A DNA stretch of 64,000 nt from Pantoea alhagi. GTDB taxonomy: Bacteria; Pseudomonadota; Gammaproteobacteria; Enterobacterales; Enterobacteriaceae. The DNA is taken from NCBI RefSeq assembly GCF_002101395.1, contig NZ_CP019706.1, forward strand, positions 4,030,001-4,094,000, given 5' to 3'. The notes beneath the pieces were generated by a model. That model was not told the origin of the DNA. It saw only the letters and a list, made by a program, of their open reading frames with translations, and did not search any database. The translations under genes and the position numbers were made by a program. Shown one piece after another: positions 16,328 to 24,768 of the stretch. The stretch's first letter is position 1, and the number at the start of each line of letters is the position of its first letter.

Positions 16328-16903
16328 ATGAACAAAAAAACAACCGATACCCGGGAAAAAATCCTGGAAACCGCAGAGCAGCTTATTTATCAGAATGGCA
16401 TTCATGCCACCGGGATGGATCTGCTGGTCAGAACCTCTGGCGTGGCAAGAAAAAGTATCTATCGCTACTTCGCGACCAAGGATGAGGTGGCGGCCGCCGC
16501 GTTAAATGCGCGTGATGAACGCTGGATGCAATGGTTCATAATGGAATGTAATAAAGGCACGTCCCCTCAGGAACGTATCCTGAATATGTTCACTGTACTC
16601 AGAGGCTGGTTTGAGTCAGATGGCTTTCGTGGCTGTGCCTTTATCAACACGGCCGGAGAGGTCGGTGATCCTGACGATCCCGTACGGCAGATAGCAAAGC
16701 TTCATAAGCAAAAGCTACTGGATTATACGCTTGAACTCACCCGTCAACTGAACATTGAGCACCCGTTAGCTCTGGCAAGACAGCTACTGATCCTGACAGA
16801 AGGTGCCATCACCATGTCGCATGTGATGGGCGATGCCAGCGCCGCCGACAGCGCAAGAGACGTGGCGCAACTGCTGTTGAAGCAGGCCTCTCACCCGGCC
16901 TGA
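16328..16903 (+). CDS. TetR/AcrR family transcriptional regulator
   Basis: 191 residues. The N-terminal HTH spans residues 8-55 (REKILETAEQLIYQNGIHATGMDLLVRTSGVARKSIYRYF...KDEV). The C-terminal ligand domain has GCAFINTAGEVGDPDDPVR near residues 104-122, typical of the YfiR/NemR-like TetR group. I placed the start at 16328, since the frame upstream passes through the operator palindrome; no strong ribosome site is visible. The gene downstream (DUF1348, 16956) is truncated, so the original target gene may have been lost. Confidence 0.85.
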   Translation: MNKKTTDTREKILETAEQLIYQNGIHATGMDLLVRTSGVARKSIYRYFATKDEVAAAALNARDERWMQWFIMECNKGTSPQERILNMFTVLRGWFESDGFRGCAFINTAGEVGDPDDPVRQIAKLHKQKLLDYTLELTRQLNIEHPLALARQLLILTEGAITMSHVMGDASAADSARDVAQLLLKQASHPA

Positions 16904-16955
16904 GCGTCAAAATACTGACTCTACTGATATATCCTGATCGCCTGGAGGCGCTACC

Positions 16956-17060
16956 ATGTCCGAAAAACAGATTCGCCCGCCCCTTCCTCCCTTCACTCGC
17001 GAAACGGCGATTGAAAAGGTACGGCTCGCTGAAGATGGCTGGAACAGCCGCGATGCTGAA
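16956..17060 (+). pseudogene. Truncated DUF1348 (NTF2-like) gene, 5' end only
   Basis: A good GGAGG ribosome site and an N-terminus (MSEKQIRPPLPPFTRE, then EKVRLAEDGWNSRD) match the start of DUF1348 proteins, which are about 150 residues. Identity stops after about 35 residues (DAE). From about 17060 on, the sequence reads as the opposite-strand gene at 17061-17363. The rest of the gene is missing, so this is a fragment cut by rearrangement. Confidence 0.75.
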
Positions 17061-17363
17061 ATAAGCGATCACTATCTCATGGCTTATAAGTGTGAATCTG
17101 TTATCAATACCCAAATGAATAATGTTTTCGTTAACCATCTCGATAGCGTGTCGGTATCCCTCTTTGGCAAAAAACTCGTTTAGGTATCTTTTTGCTGTTT
17201 TAAACGCCATTACGGCAGCAAAGGCCATCACTATATTAGCACCGGCAATAACCCAGTTACTGACTTCATTGCTTTGGCCGCCATGACCATAAATGATTGC
17301 ACCCAGTATAACAGCCATAAAAAGCATAAATATTACGCGAATAATCCGCTCAGCATTGCTCAT
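17061..17363 (-). pseudogene. 5' part of an unknown small membrane protein gene, truncated
   Basis: Starts at ATG 17363 after AAGGAAC. The first ~100 residues have two hydrophobic helices (about 7-27 and 37-57) and then a charged stretch (TAKRYLNEFFAKEGYRHAIEMV). At about 17060 the reading frame enters the antisense of the DUF1348 fragment, giving a nonsense tail. I do not recognise the family. The join shows that foreign DNA lies between 17060 and about 18362. Confidence 0.55.
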
Positions 17364-17430
17364 TATATGTTCCTTTATTAACAGCCTATTTAGCTATAGG
17401 GTATTTTATCTTCTACGGATCTGATTCGAC

Positions 17431-18362
17431 TTATAGCGGGTCAGTATTCTGCTGAATATAATCACCGATATATTCCTCAACCCGGAGACAGAGCACTGCA
17501 GCCAAATCATCTATACCTGTCTCGTTGCTCTCTTCGTCGCATCCGCTGCTGTACATGTGAAACTCACTTATGTTGTTGATAAAACGAAAGCCCAGTTCAA
17601 ATTCACTGGTGTCCGGATTATGAACGGCATGACCATAGACGGTGCCGGGAACGAATACCCTGCCCTTTAGTTTGGGGAAGAGTAACCCTGCCTTTTCCAG
17701 ATGTGCCGGCAGCCGGCCGGGACGCAGCTCCAGACGAACAACCCAGGCACCGTATGCATAATCTTTGGGCTGGGAAATTGTCACGGCGACCCGTTCTCCC
17801 CGGTGAGTGTATTCACGGACGGCCTCCGGGCGTGTCAGAAGTCCGGTATCGATAAGCAGTTCCTTCAGCGTACGCAACTCTCCTTCTAGTTCACTGAGTG
17901 AAAGGGCATAGTTGCGCATTTTCTCCAGATAAGGCGGCAGCTGGGCAACCGCCTCTGATAGCTGAAGGTCACATACAGATAAAAGATACCCTGCACGGGA
18001 TAAGCTGTGAGAAACCCTCTCCACAGCTGCAGGCAGGTGATCCCGTCGAGTCGAATGACGTAATCGCCCCGGCACGCCATGTACAAGATGTCGCCCAGCT
18101 CGACCGGCCGGTCGTCATCCCGGGTGTCAGCGTCATCCGTCTCCCTGACCGGGACCAAGGGCTGGACCCTGACTTCCGTCGCCCGCCGTTCCGCCACCAC
18201 ACGTTCCTGCTCGGCGGTCAGGAGCGGGGCGGCCAGCTCCCTGCCCGCGTCCGTGAGTTTGACGGCCAGCTGCAGGTTTGGCGCCCGCAGGGTGCGCAGC
18301 CAGCCCGCGGCTTCCATGCGGCGGCAGGAGGCGCGCAGATTAGGCCCGTAGACCGGGGCGTC
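17431..18362 (-). pseudogene. Unknown gene, 5'-truncated and frame-broken
   Basis: Two frames make one apparent gene. The 5' part (18317 and above to about 18000) is GC-rich and encodes Ala/Arg/Glu-rich sequence (LTDAGRELAAPLLTAEQER); the 3' part (about 18000 to 17431) continues in another frame with a coherent ~190-residue sequence (LSELEGELRTLKELLIDTG ... NNISEFHMYSSGCDEESNE). Either one frameshift near 18000 or a recombination join separates them. No start is present because the gene is cut at about 18362 by the AraC fragment. Product not recognised. Confidence 0.5.
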
Positions 18363-18365
18363 ACC

Positions 18366-18683
18366 GCTCTGCAGGATTTACAACGCTGGGTACTCACCCA
18401 TCTGGACACAACGCGCAATGCTATTGAGATGGCAACTCATATCAATCTTAGTGTTCGCCACCTGAACAGGATCTTTCAACAGGAAATGGGAGTCAGTACA
18501 GGGGAGTGGCTGGAGCAGGCAAGAATATCACGCGCCAGAGAGCTTCTTATCGAACAGCTACCTATAAAAGCGGTAGCTACGAGCTGTGGATACAGTAGTA
18601 GTGACGTCATGCGAAGGGCGTTTAAAAAAATTACGGGAATGAGCCCGGCGACCTATCAGAAAATATATGGCGTCACTAAATGA
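18366..18683 (+). pseudogene. AraC/GlxA-family regulator, C-terminal HTH fragment
   Basis: About 105 residues, from LQDLQRWVLTHLD to YQKIYGVTK, form the double helix-turn-helix of an AraC protein (ATHINLSVRHLNRIFQQ; TSCGYSSSDVMRRAFKKITG). In the full-length GlxA-type relatives this follows a DJ-1/PfpI domain of about 200 residues, which is absent here. Upstream of 18362 the DNA is that of the opposite-strand gene. No start codon or promoter is evident. Confidence 0.75.
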
Positions 18684-18709
18684 AAAAAATACACCAACTT
18701 TTTGATAAA

Positions 18710-19315
18710 TCAGGATTTTTCAGTTTCCGCTTTTTGCCTGAACTTAGCAATTTTAATCCGGTTGCCACAAAGTGCCATACTGCACCAACGCCTTCTATGC
18801 GCTTTGGTACGATCGTAAAACCAGAGAGTACAGTCCGGATGCTCGCACTGGCGAATGTAATCGAAATTACCTTCGGTAAGTAGCTTTGCAGCCGCTTCTG
18901 CAATTATCCCAAGAGCATTGGCTGGCGAGGCCGTCTCAGAACAACGAATAATCTGATATGTACCTTCGCTGTCAGTAATGATTTTGGGATAACTCACAAT
19001 TTTTCTGAGGTATTCATTAAGCCCATCGGGATCGAACTGTTGACCATGTTTTTTCTTTTCGACAAGGCTGCGTATAAGTTCTCTCAGTGTCCGGGCTGAC
19101 AGTAATAACTCGCCAGGGGGGCCAGGCAGGGCATTCCGTGACGCCTGAATTTCAATCCCTGCTTTATTCAGCCAATGCAGAACATCATCGTCAGCCTGAA
19201 GAAAATCGTGAGTCACCTTATCGGTCATGGCAACTGTATTTATGAAATCTAGCGCAATCTGGTCTGCGAGGAGCCAGGGGCCTCCTCTGTTCGTAATGCT
19301 GACTGTACCGGTCAT
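18710..19315 (-). CDS. CGNR zinc-finger / ABATE-domain regulator
   Basis: 201 residues. The N-terminal ABATE (ligand-sensing) region begins with WLLADQIALDFINTV near residues 14-28; the C-terminal CGNR zinc finger is CEHPDCTLWFYDRTKAHRRRWCSMALCGNR (Cys near 157, 162, 179 and 184). Such proteins are predicted transcription factors. It is divergent from the hydrolase gene at 19594 with about 280 bp between, and repeated GTAAC/GTTAC half-sites occupy that gap. This suggests that it regulates itself and the hydrolase. Confidence 0.85.
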   Translation of the reverse strand: MTGTVSITNRGGPWLLADQIALDFINTVAMTDKVTHDFLQADDDVLHWLNKAGIEIQASRNALPGPPGELLLSARTLRELIRSLVEKKKHGQQFDPDGLNEYLRKIVSYPKIITDSEGTYQIIRCSETASPANALGIIAEAAAKLLTEGNFDYIRQCEHPDCTLWFYDRTKAHRRRWCSMALCGNRIKIAKFRQKAETEKS

Positions 19316-19490
19316 AATCTCTCCTGCTCATATCTGCCCTGCTTAATGTAACCGCTTTGAGTTTATTTTAATAGTTACCTCATTAGAAATATGTTGTTAC
19401 AAATACAATTGCCAGCATCAAATATCGCTTAATCTATTGAATTTTATACATAAGAAATAAAGCACGGCGTAGATAACTTATAAAATCAAC

Positions 19491-19523
19491 TGTAACCGTT
19501 AAAAGAGATATTTACAGGTTACA
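19491..19523. promoter_or_regulatory. Inverted repeat TGTAACC ... GGTTACA
   Basis: Perfect 7-bp arms (19491-19497 and 19517-19523) in the divergent CGNR/hydrolase region. Further GTAAC/GTTAC half-sites occur at about 19349, 19373 and 19550. Candidate operator of the CGNR protein. Confidence 0.45.
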
Positions 19524-19593
19524 TGGTTAGGCTAAGATTACTTCATCACGTAACAACACAACGTTAATTTTCCTGGACAAATGAGGTGATGAT

Positions 19594-20466
19594 ATGAATA
19601 GCAATGTGCATTTCTCTGTTGAGTACAAATACGCAGAAGCTGACGGCGTTAAGGTTTTTTACCGTGAGGCAGGTCATCCTGAAAATCCGGATCTACTGTT
19701 ATTGCATGGTTTCCCAAGTTCATCCCATCAGTTTCGGGAATTGATCCCTTTACTCGCGGATAAGTTTCACATTATTGCGCCAGACCTTCCCGGCTTTGGT
19801 TTTACAGAAGTGCCGCAAGAGCGGGAATATGTCTATACCTTCGACGCACTCGCTCAGACGATCATTTCATTTGTAGATACACTGCACATGGAAAAATTTG
19901 CAATGTATGTCTTTGACTACGGTGCTCCGACAGGATTACGGCTGGCACTGAAATACCCGGACCGTATTACTGGACTGATTTCACAGAACGGAAATGCATA
20001 TCTTGAGGGACTGGGAGATGCTTGGGCCCCTATCCGCGCCTATTGGGCCGATGCGACTGCTGAAAACAGGAAAGTTATCCATGATGCGATTCTTCATCTG
20101 GAAGGCACTAAATGGCAGTATGTTCATGGGGTTGAGGATCCCGAAGCCATTGCACCTGAAGCATATTACCTTGATGCGTTATTACTGGAACGTCCCGGGA
20201 ATAAAGATATCCAGTTGGACCTCTACTTGGATTATGCAAATAACTTAAAACTTTATCCAGAATTTCAGGCCTTCTTCCGCAGCACTAAGCTTCCATCGCT
20301 TATTATCTGGGGAAAGAATGATCCATTCTTTATTCCGCCGGGTGCGCAGGCCTTTAAACGGGATAATCCGAATGCGGTAGTAGAGCTGCTGAATTCGGGT
20401 CACTTTGCTCTGGAAACGCATGTTGAATATATTGCCAAAAGAATTAAGGAAGTGATTGGAGCTTGA
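19594..20466 (+). CDS. Alpha/beta hydrolase (haloalkane dehalogenase/epoxide hydrolase-like)
   Basis: 290 residues. HGFPSSSHQFRELIPLL (oxyanion loop region) near residue 38 and DLPGFGFTE near 63 are followed by the nucleophile elbow VFDYGAPTG near residue 107, where an Asp replaces the usual Ser as in haloalkane dehalogenases and epoxide hydrolases. The acid is probably in WGKNDPFF and the His in NSGHFALETH. Start 19594 has GAGGTGATG before it. Divergent from the CGNR regulator, followed by a terminator. Substrate unknown. Confidence 0.88.
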   Translation: MNSNVHFSVEYKYAEADGVKVFYREAGHPENPDLLLLHGFPSSSHQFRELIPLLADKFHIIAPDLPGFGFTEVPQEREYVYTFDALAQTIISFVDTLHMEKFAMYVFDYGAPTGLRLALKYPDRITGLISQNGNAYLEGLGDAWAPIRAYWADATAENRKVIHDAILHLEGTKWQYVHGVEDPEAIAPEAYYLDALLLERPGNKDIQLDLYLDYANNLKLYPEFQAFFRSTKLPSLIIWGKNDPFFIPPGAQAFKRDNPNAVVELLNSGHFALETHVEYIAKRIKEVIGA

Positions 20467-20499
20467 TTTCACGTCGGTTTTGTTAAGAGACAAAGTTAT

Positions 20500-20532
20500 A
20501 GCGGGATATTTACTTATCCCGCTCTTTTGTTT
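20500..20532 (+). terminator. Intrinsic terminator after the alpha/beta hydrolase gene
   Basis: AGCGGGATA / TATCCCGCT, 9-bp perfect stem with 6-nt loop, followed by CTTTTGTTT. Confidence 0.8.
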
Positions 20533-20611
20533 AAAAGACCGAAGCCGTGGATCATGGGGGCCTGAAACTGACAGCCCCCCCGCGATATTGCCCAGGCTGC
20601 TGAGTCCCTGA

Positions 20612-20914
20612 TTACAGGAAGAACACGCTGGGTTGCCGTAACCAGCGCCATACGAAGACCTGATAACCGCACAATTTAAGCCGCTTCACTTCAGGTACTT
20701 CCATAGCGCCAAACTTCTTGCGCCAGGTATAGAAAGTAGCATCGGAGATAGCATGCCTGCGGCAAAGCTCCCGGGCAGAAACCCCGGCTTCAGCCTCGCG
20801 GAGGATACTGATGATCTGTTCGTCGGAAAAACGCTTCTTCATGGGGATGTCCTCACGTTGCTAATGAAGACATTACTAACATCGTGGTGTATTAATCAAT
20901 GGGGAGCAGGTCAG
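20612..20914 (-). mobile_element. Remnant of an IS3-family element (orfA 5' part and one end)
   Basis: The minus strand from 20842 encodes MKKRFSDEQIISILREAEAG and SARELCRRHAISDATFYTWRK, the HTH of an IS3-family OrfA, cut after about 56 residues (VPEVKRLK). The leader up to 20914 (TGACCTGCTCCCCATTGATT on the minus strand) looks like the terminal repeat of the element, and a very similar solo sequence lies at 58984-59019. No orfB remains, so the element is dead. Confidence 0.7.
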
Positions 20915-21093
20915 ATCATTGCGCTGCATCGGCAGTAACATCTCAATACCAAAGTCGTCCAAGGTGCTGTTTCGTCTTGGGCAACTGTAAAAGCTACTTT
21001 CTGTACCTGCCATATAAGGTGCATTTGATGATACTTTCGCGGGTATAGGTCAAAATGACACCCTCGATGATTCCTTAATTAACAAATCACTTT

Positions 21094-21128
21094 AAAAAAT
21101 AAAGGCAGCCACAACCATCTTGGCCACC
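21094..21128 (-). terminator. Terminator after the LysE-family gene
   Basis: On the minus strand AGGTGGCC and GGCTGCCT pair (two G.U pairs) and are followed by TTTATTTTTT. It lies 19 bp after the stop at 21147. Confidence 0.6.
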
Positions 21129-21146
21129 TCTATTCAATACTATCAC

Positions 21147-21785
21147 TCAGTGCAAGTACGGTGTAATAACAGAGATTATTAGGCCAATAGCAAAAACCAT
21201 AAATACGCTACCACCAATCTTATTCAGATATGAAAAGGCTTTACCAGTAGCCAGTTTTTTCTTCACTGAATTTGCAGATACACCATATAGGAAATGAATA
21301 ATAACCACCAACACGCAAAATGTTATTGAAAGAATACAGAACTGGCTGATAAAAGGCTTATCCGATTTTATAAACTGAGGAAACAGCGCCATAAAAAACA
21401 CGATGGGTTTTGGATTAAGCAAAGATACAAAAAAACCTTGACGAAACCTTGAAGATTTTGACGGAAGAATTAAAGCTTTCTCACTTCCAGATTCGCTCAT
21501 TTTTTTTGGAGTAGAACGAAACAGCTTAACGCCCAGGTAGGCAAGATAAGCAGCTCCTACAATTTTTACCACAACCAGCGCAAACTGAGAAGTTGTTATA
21601 ATTATGCCCAAGCTACTTGCTGCAACGATTGAAATAACACCCATACCTGCTGCCACACCAATAATTCCAGCTAAGGCACTACGTAAACTGTAGTTAAGTG
21701 TATTCGTTAACGTGAGCAATACACCCGGTCCCGGACTCGCTATGGTTAGGCTGGCAATTAAGATATAAAGGTAAATCTGAGACAT
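21147..21785 (-). CDS. LysE/RhtB-family amino acid exporter
   Basis: 212 residues, six transmembrane helices. The N-terminal SLTIASPGPGVLLTLTNTLNYS contains the SPGPG motif of the LysE/RhtB family, and NPKPIVFFMALFPQF near residue 122 is the second conserved block. It exports amino acids or derivatives across the inner membrane. The DNA is more AT-rich than its neighbours. It lies 47 bp downstream of the dioxygenase-like gene on the same strand, suggesting a two-gene unit that makes and exports a modified amino acid, which is an inference. Confidence 0.85.
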   Translation of the reverse strand: MSQIYLYILIASLTIASPGPGVLLTLTNTLNYSLRSALAGIIGVAAGMGVISIVAASSLGIIITTSQFALVVVKIVGAAYLAYLGVKLFRSTPKKMSESGSEKALILPSKSSRFRQGFFVSLLNPKPIVFFMALFPQFIKSDKPFISQFCILSITFCVLVVIIHFLYGVSANSVKKKLATGKAFSYLNKIGGSVFMVFAIGLIISVITPYLH

Positions 21786-21832
21786 GAATTTGCCCTGTCC
21801 AAAGGGGGGCGTTCCCCCCGGCGGTTAGTAGA

Positions 21833-22744
21833 TTAGATTGAGAGATCTCTGTATTCCTGCCCGACAAACAGAGCGCTGTCAACAAGGCGGTCGCCCTCAT
21901 TCTTAGCTACTTCCAGGTGGAATTTTGTCGGGCCTGCATACTTGAAGTAGTTTCTTGGGATTTCCAAATCGCTGGCTCGTTTGGCGTCATATGTACTTTC
22001 AGAGCAGAAGAAACGCATCACAAACGCTGCACGAATGTCTACCTCTCCTTCGCCAAGCATTATGCTTCGATGGATGACGTATTTGTCAAAAATAAGTGCA
22101 TCTCCAACTTCAAACTCATCCTCTACACCAAAGTGGTTAAGAATAGCCATCTGGGCGTTATCGTTGAGAGGCCCATCGCGCCACTGAACGAAATCGTCTG
22201 TAGTTGGATTCTCATTAGCGTCAATTTTTTCCTGCAGCATACTGAACACAGAAGGATCTATATGGCTATAAAGATAGTCACCGTTTACACGATTTTTTGG
22301 TACGTAAGCCATCCCTCCACGTTGCCCTTTAGGATTGATATTAACTAAAGGGGCCCAGATGGTGCATCCAAAATCTTCAGCATGATGGTAGCCAAAACTC
22401 TGAGTACCGATATGCCATGGAAAGCCCTTATTTTTGAGTTTTTCAAGCTCAAAAGATAATGCTTGCGCATAAAACATATTCCTACCAGTCAAGTCTTTCA
22501 TGGCTTTCTTAAATGCCGGGTCTTTCAACAGGCCAATCACCACCTCATCGCCATCATACATGTCAAAAGCTAATCGGCTGAACCCAGTCTAATACTTATC
22601 AGTGGGTTTATCAATGTATTGACCAATAGTTGACTTGATATAACTCACAAACTCTGGAGAATAAAAACCTTTTAACAAAAGGAAACCTTTCTCTCTAAAG
22701 TCAGAAATCTGCTCTTTCGTTAAGCTGAATTTTTTATTAATCAC
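21833..22744 (-). pseudogene. Phytanoyl-CoA dioxygenase-like gene with an in-frame amber codon
   Basis: From GTG 22744 (GGAG upstream) the frame runs 304 codons to the stop at 21833, interrupted only by TAG at 22589-22591 (codon 52). The N-terminal piece (LTKEQISDFREKGFLLLKGF) is the usual start of PhyH proteins, and the sequence after the TAG continues in the same frame (TGFSRLAFDMYDGDEVV). The 2-oxoglutarate/Fe(II) core is present: the HHAED region for the first His/acid ligands, DKYVIHRS for the distal His and RAAF for the oxoglutarate Arg. A restart at ATG 22561 would lack the first strands. It is either a recent nonsense pseudogene or a sequencing/strain variant. Confidence 0.75.
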
Positions 22745-23096
22745 TTCATCACTCCATTTTTAAAGCCCGATAGGGCAAGGCCAACCATTTAGGTTGAGAT
22801 AATACTGTTCCCTTTGATGATTAATTTTCAATACTCAAAAATGCATCATAATAATTAGCTTGCGCATCCAAACAAACTGACGCTCCAAGCATGACAGATT
22901 TCTTATTTTTAAATTCGTCACCATACTAATGGAATTAGTTCGTCATGGATCCACTTATCTGAATAATCAATATTATTTTTTGTTTTTTCATAAATCATTA
23001 GAGTCTTTCTATTCCTTATTTCAAGCCGGTGCGCCCCATGCATTATCTTTTCAATCAAAAAAGGCATTGTTAGCTTTTGCGCAGCAATGATGCCTA
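22745..23096. other. AT-rich gap upstream of the dioxygenase-like gene
   Basis: No supported gene. Composition is like that of the LysE/PhyH pair. It may hold decayed coding sequence on the minus strand. Confidence 0.35.
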
Positions 23097-23411
23097 CTAA
23101 CTGATAAAAATGCTCTTCGTAGTCGGCCTCAAGGAAACCGCATCTTTAGGTAAATTACAACCAACGTCACTATAGTCACTTCCGTTCAGATAGGATTTGA
23201 CATCTCGCATTTCTAGCAAGCTAATGAATGCTTCATAATATACCCCTCCAGACTTAAGCCAGAGCTTCTTAAAGACGTAGAGCTTTTCCTGATCTCCCTG
23301 AATATATTTTCCGGAATGTAAATGAAATTCATCAATACAAATAGATGCTTCAAATAATGTGTCAAAATCCTGTACATTTACGGAGCTCCTGATTTTTAAA
23401 CAATAAATCAT
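23097..23411 (-). CDS. Hypothetical protein in the AT-rich island
   Basis: 104 residues (MIYCLKIRSSVNVQDFDTLFE ... LHSGKYIQGDQEKLYVFKKLW). It overlaps a second minus-strand frame at 23362-23562 (MNCFEGGFRFKATSGDSLLK), and the two may be halves of one gene split by a frameshift near 23390. Not recognised. AT-rich codon use as in the LysE and PhyH genes points to shared foreign origin. Confidence 0.35.
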   Translation of the reverse strand: MIYCLKIRSSVNVQDFDTLFEASICIDEFHLHSGKYIQGDQEKLYVFKKLWLKSGGVYYEAFISLLEMRDVKSYLNGSDYSDVGCNLPKDAVSLRPTTKSIFIS

Positions 23412-23562
23412 TAGAAGCTTTATGCCGCATGCATAAGCTGATAAGAGTATGAAAAAAGGAATTTGAATTATTATCGCTATTCACATCCCGAATGTGCTCC
23501 AATTTTAACAGACTGTCACCCGAGGTTGCTTTGAATCTAAACCCACCCTCAAAACAGTTCAA

Positions 23563-23982
23563 TAAAATTTAATTGCAGGGTGCTGGATCAGAGATTTTGA
23601 CTGCGCATCCTTGTCTCAAATTCATTCCGCGAACGCTCAATACTCAACCAGTTATTTACATTTCATTTACTTTAACCACATTGAATTTACTTGTCATTAA
23701 ATTTATAACCAATTGAAATTTAAACACTTATTAAGAAATTAAGCGCGCCTTGTTCAAAAATCATACTACTTGAGGGCGTTTTAAATGATGCAGAAACAAA
23801 AAACACTACCTGAGTAGTTAACATCAGTTAAATTAACCAAATTGGTCGCAAAACAAGCTAAATTAAATCTAAACATAAAATATATATTTTTTTTGCCGAA
23901 CATAGTTCTGCGAACACTTCCTAACGTTATTTCTACCGGTGATTATTAACAGGATAATTAAGCATTACAGAAAGCAATTGAT
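23563..23982. other. AT-rich gap without a gene
   Basis: No coding ORF or clear repeat was seen; long A/T runs only. Confidence 0.4.
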
Positions 23983-24081
23983 ATGAAAGAAGTCCAGCTT
24001 ATGAAAACAGGCAAATTATTCACAGCGCTTCTTCTTAACCCGTTGATTACACTTCATTTTATTTATGATATATTGAATTAA
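23983..24081 (+). CDS. Possible 32-residue membrane peptide
   Basis: A short ORF MKEVQLMKTGKLFTALLLNP continuing LITLHFIYDILN. The basic start plus hydrophobic stretch could be a single-span peptide. Only the composition supports it; the ribosome site is weak and the region is otherwise non-coding. Confidence 0.25.
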   Translation: MKEVQLMKTGKLFTALLLNPLITLHFIYDILN

Positions 24082-24389
24082 AGCCGGAAAAAACCATATA
24101 GACGAAGTTGAATCAAATCAATTTAATTCATCATCATCTCAATCTTTCTAGACAAGACAACCGTAACCCTGCCGTCAGGCCGAATATAATCCGTTCACGG
24201 TTAGTCAAAGTTTACCTGCATTGCTGGTTAGCGCAGTCGAGTTGCGGGGCTTGCTTGCCAGGAAAGACAGGAATTCTGCACATCAATGTTTTCGGAAAGT
24301 TATTCGCAAAAGCATAGAATTTTTACCAACACGGCTGAGTGAATCATCAGGTCTATTGATTACCTAAGCCCTGCCCTAAACGTGAAGTG

Positions 24390-24415
24390 ACTTCCGCTTC
24401 TCGCTCATAGCGGCC
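24390..24415. repeat. Dispersed palindromic repeat, left arm only, copy 2
   Basis: ACTTCCGCTTCTCGCTCATA followed by GCGGCC: the left hairpin arm of the family, without a recognisable right arm. Confidence 0.6.
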
Positions 24416-24714
24416 GTAGCTTCGTAGTCAATAAACTTGCTGATGTTAGCTGACTACACAGGTTGACCTCAGCGTCAGCCATTATCCTTCTGTCGCCAGG
24501 CATGAAATGCATCTTTCCGTGGTTTAGTGAAATGAAGGCGTTTTTGGAACCGCTTTAGAACTGACGATAAACCGAATTGTTCTGGGATCAGACACCTACA
24601 AATCCGCTAACAGGCTCTCACTCATTTATCTTCCCTCTGGGGAAAAGCGACACATTCTTTAATGTCTGATTTTTTTGCTATTCAGGAACGATAAAATATC
24701 AAAACATCTTTACG

Positions 24715-24732
24715 ACCTGCCGGTCGGTAGGT
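24715..24732. promoter_or_regulatory. Putative TetR operator in front of the Bcr/CflA pump
   Basis: ACCTGCCGGTCGGTAGGT is an 18-bp near-palindrome (two mismatched pairs) 36 bp before the pump start. It resembles the CCGGTCGGT cores recognised by many TetR repressors, and a TetR gene is the second gene of the unit. Confidence 0.6.
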
Positions 24733-24768
24733 ATATTCTGGGCCCTCTTATAATCTTTAGGAATTATC

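Larger units (their letters stand above)
24082..24768. other. Gap with a partial palindromic repeat and an operator
   Basis: No convincing gene. It contains a left-arm copy of the dispersed repeat at 24390-24415 and the putative TetR operator at 24715-24732 in front of the MFS pump. Confidence 0.5.

Noticed and set aside
17898..18365. N-terminal 156 codons of the long plus ORF that ends as AraC
   Set aside because: This part is antisense to the GC-rich gene piece at 18000-18362; only the AraC HTH region from about 18366 is real coding sequence.
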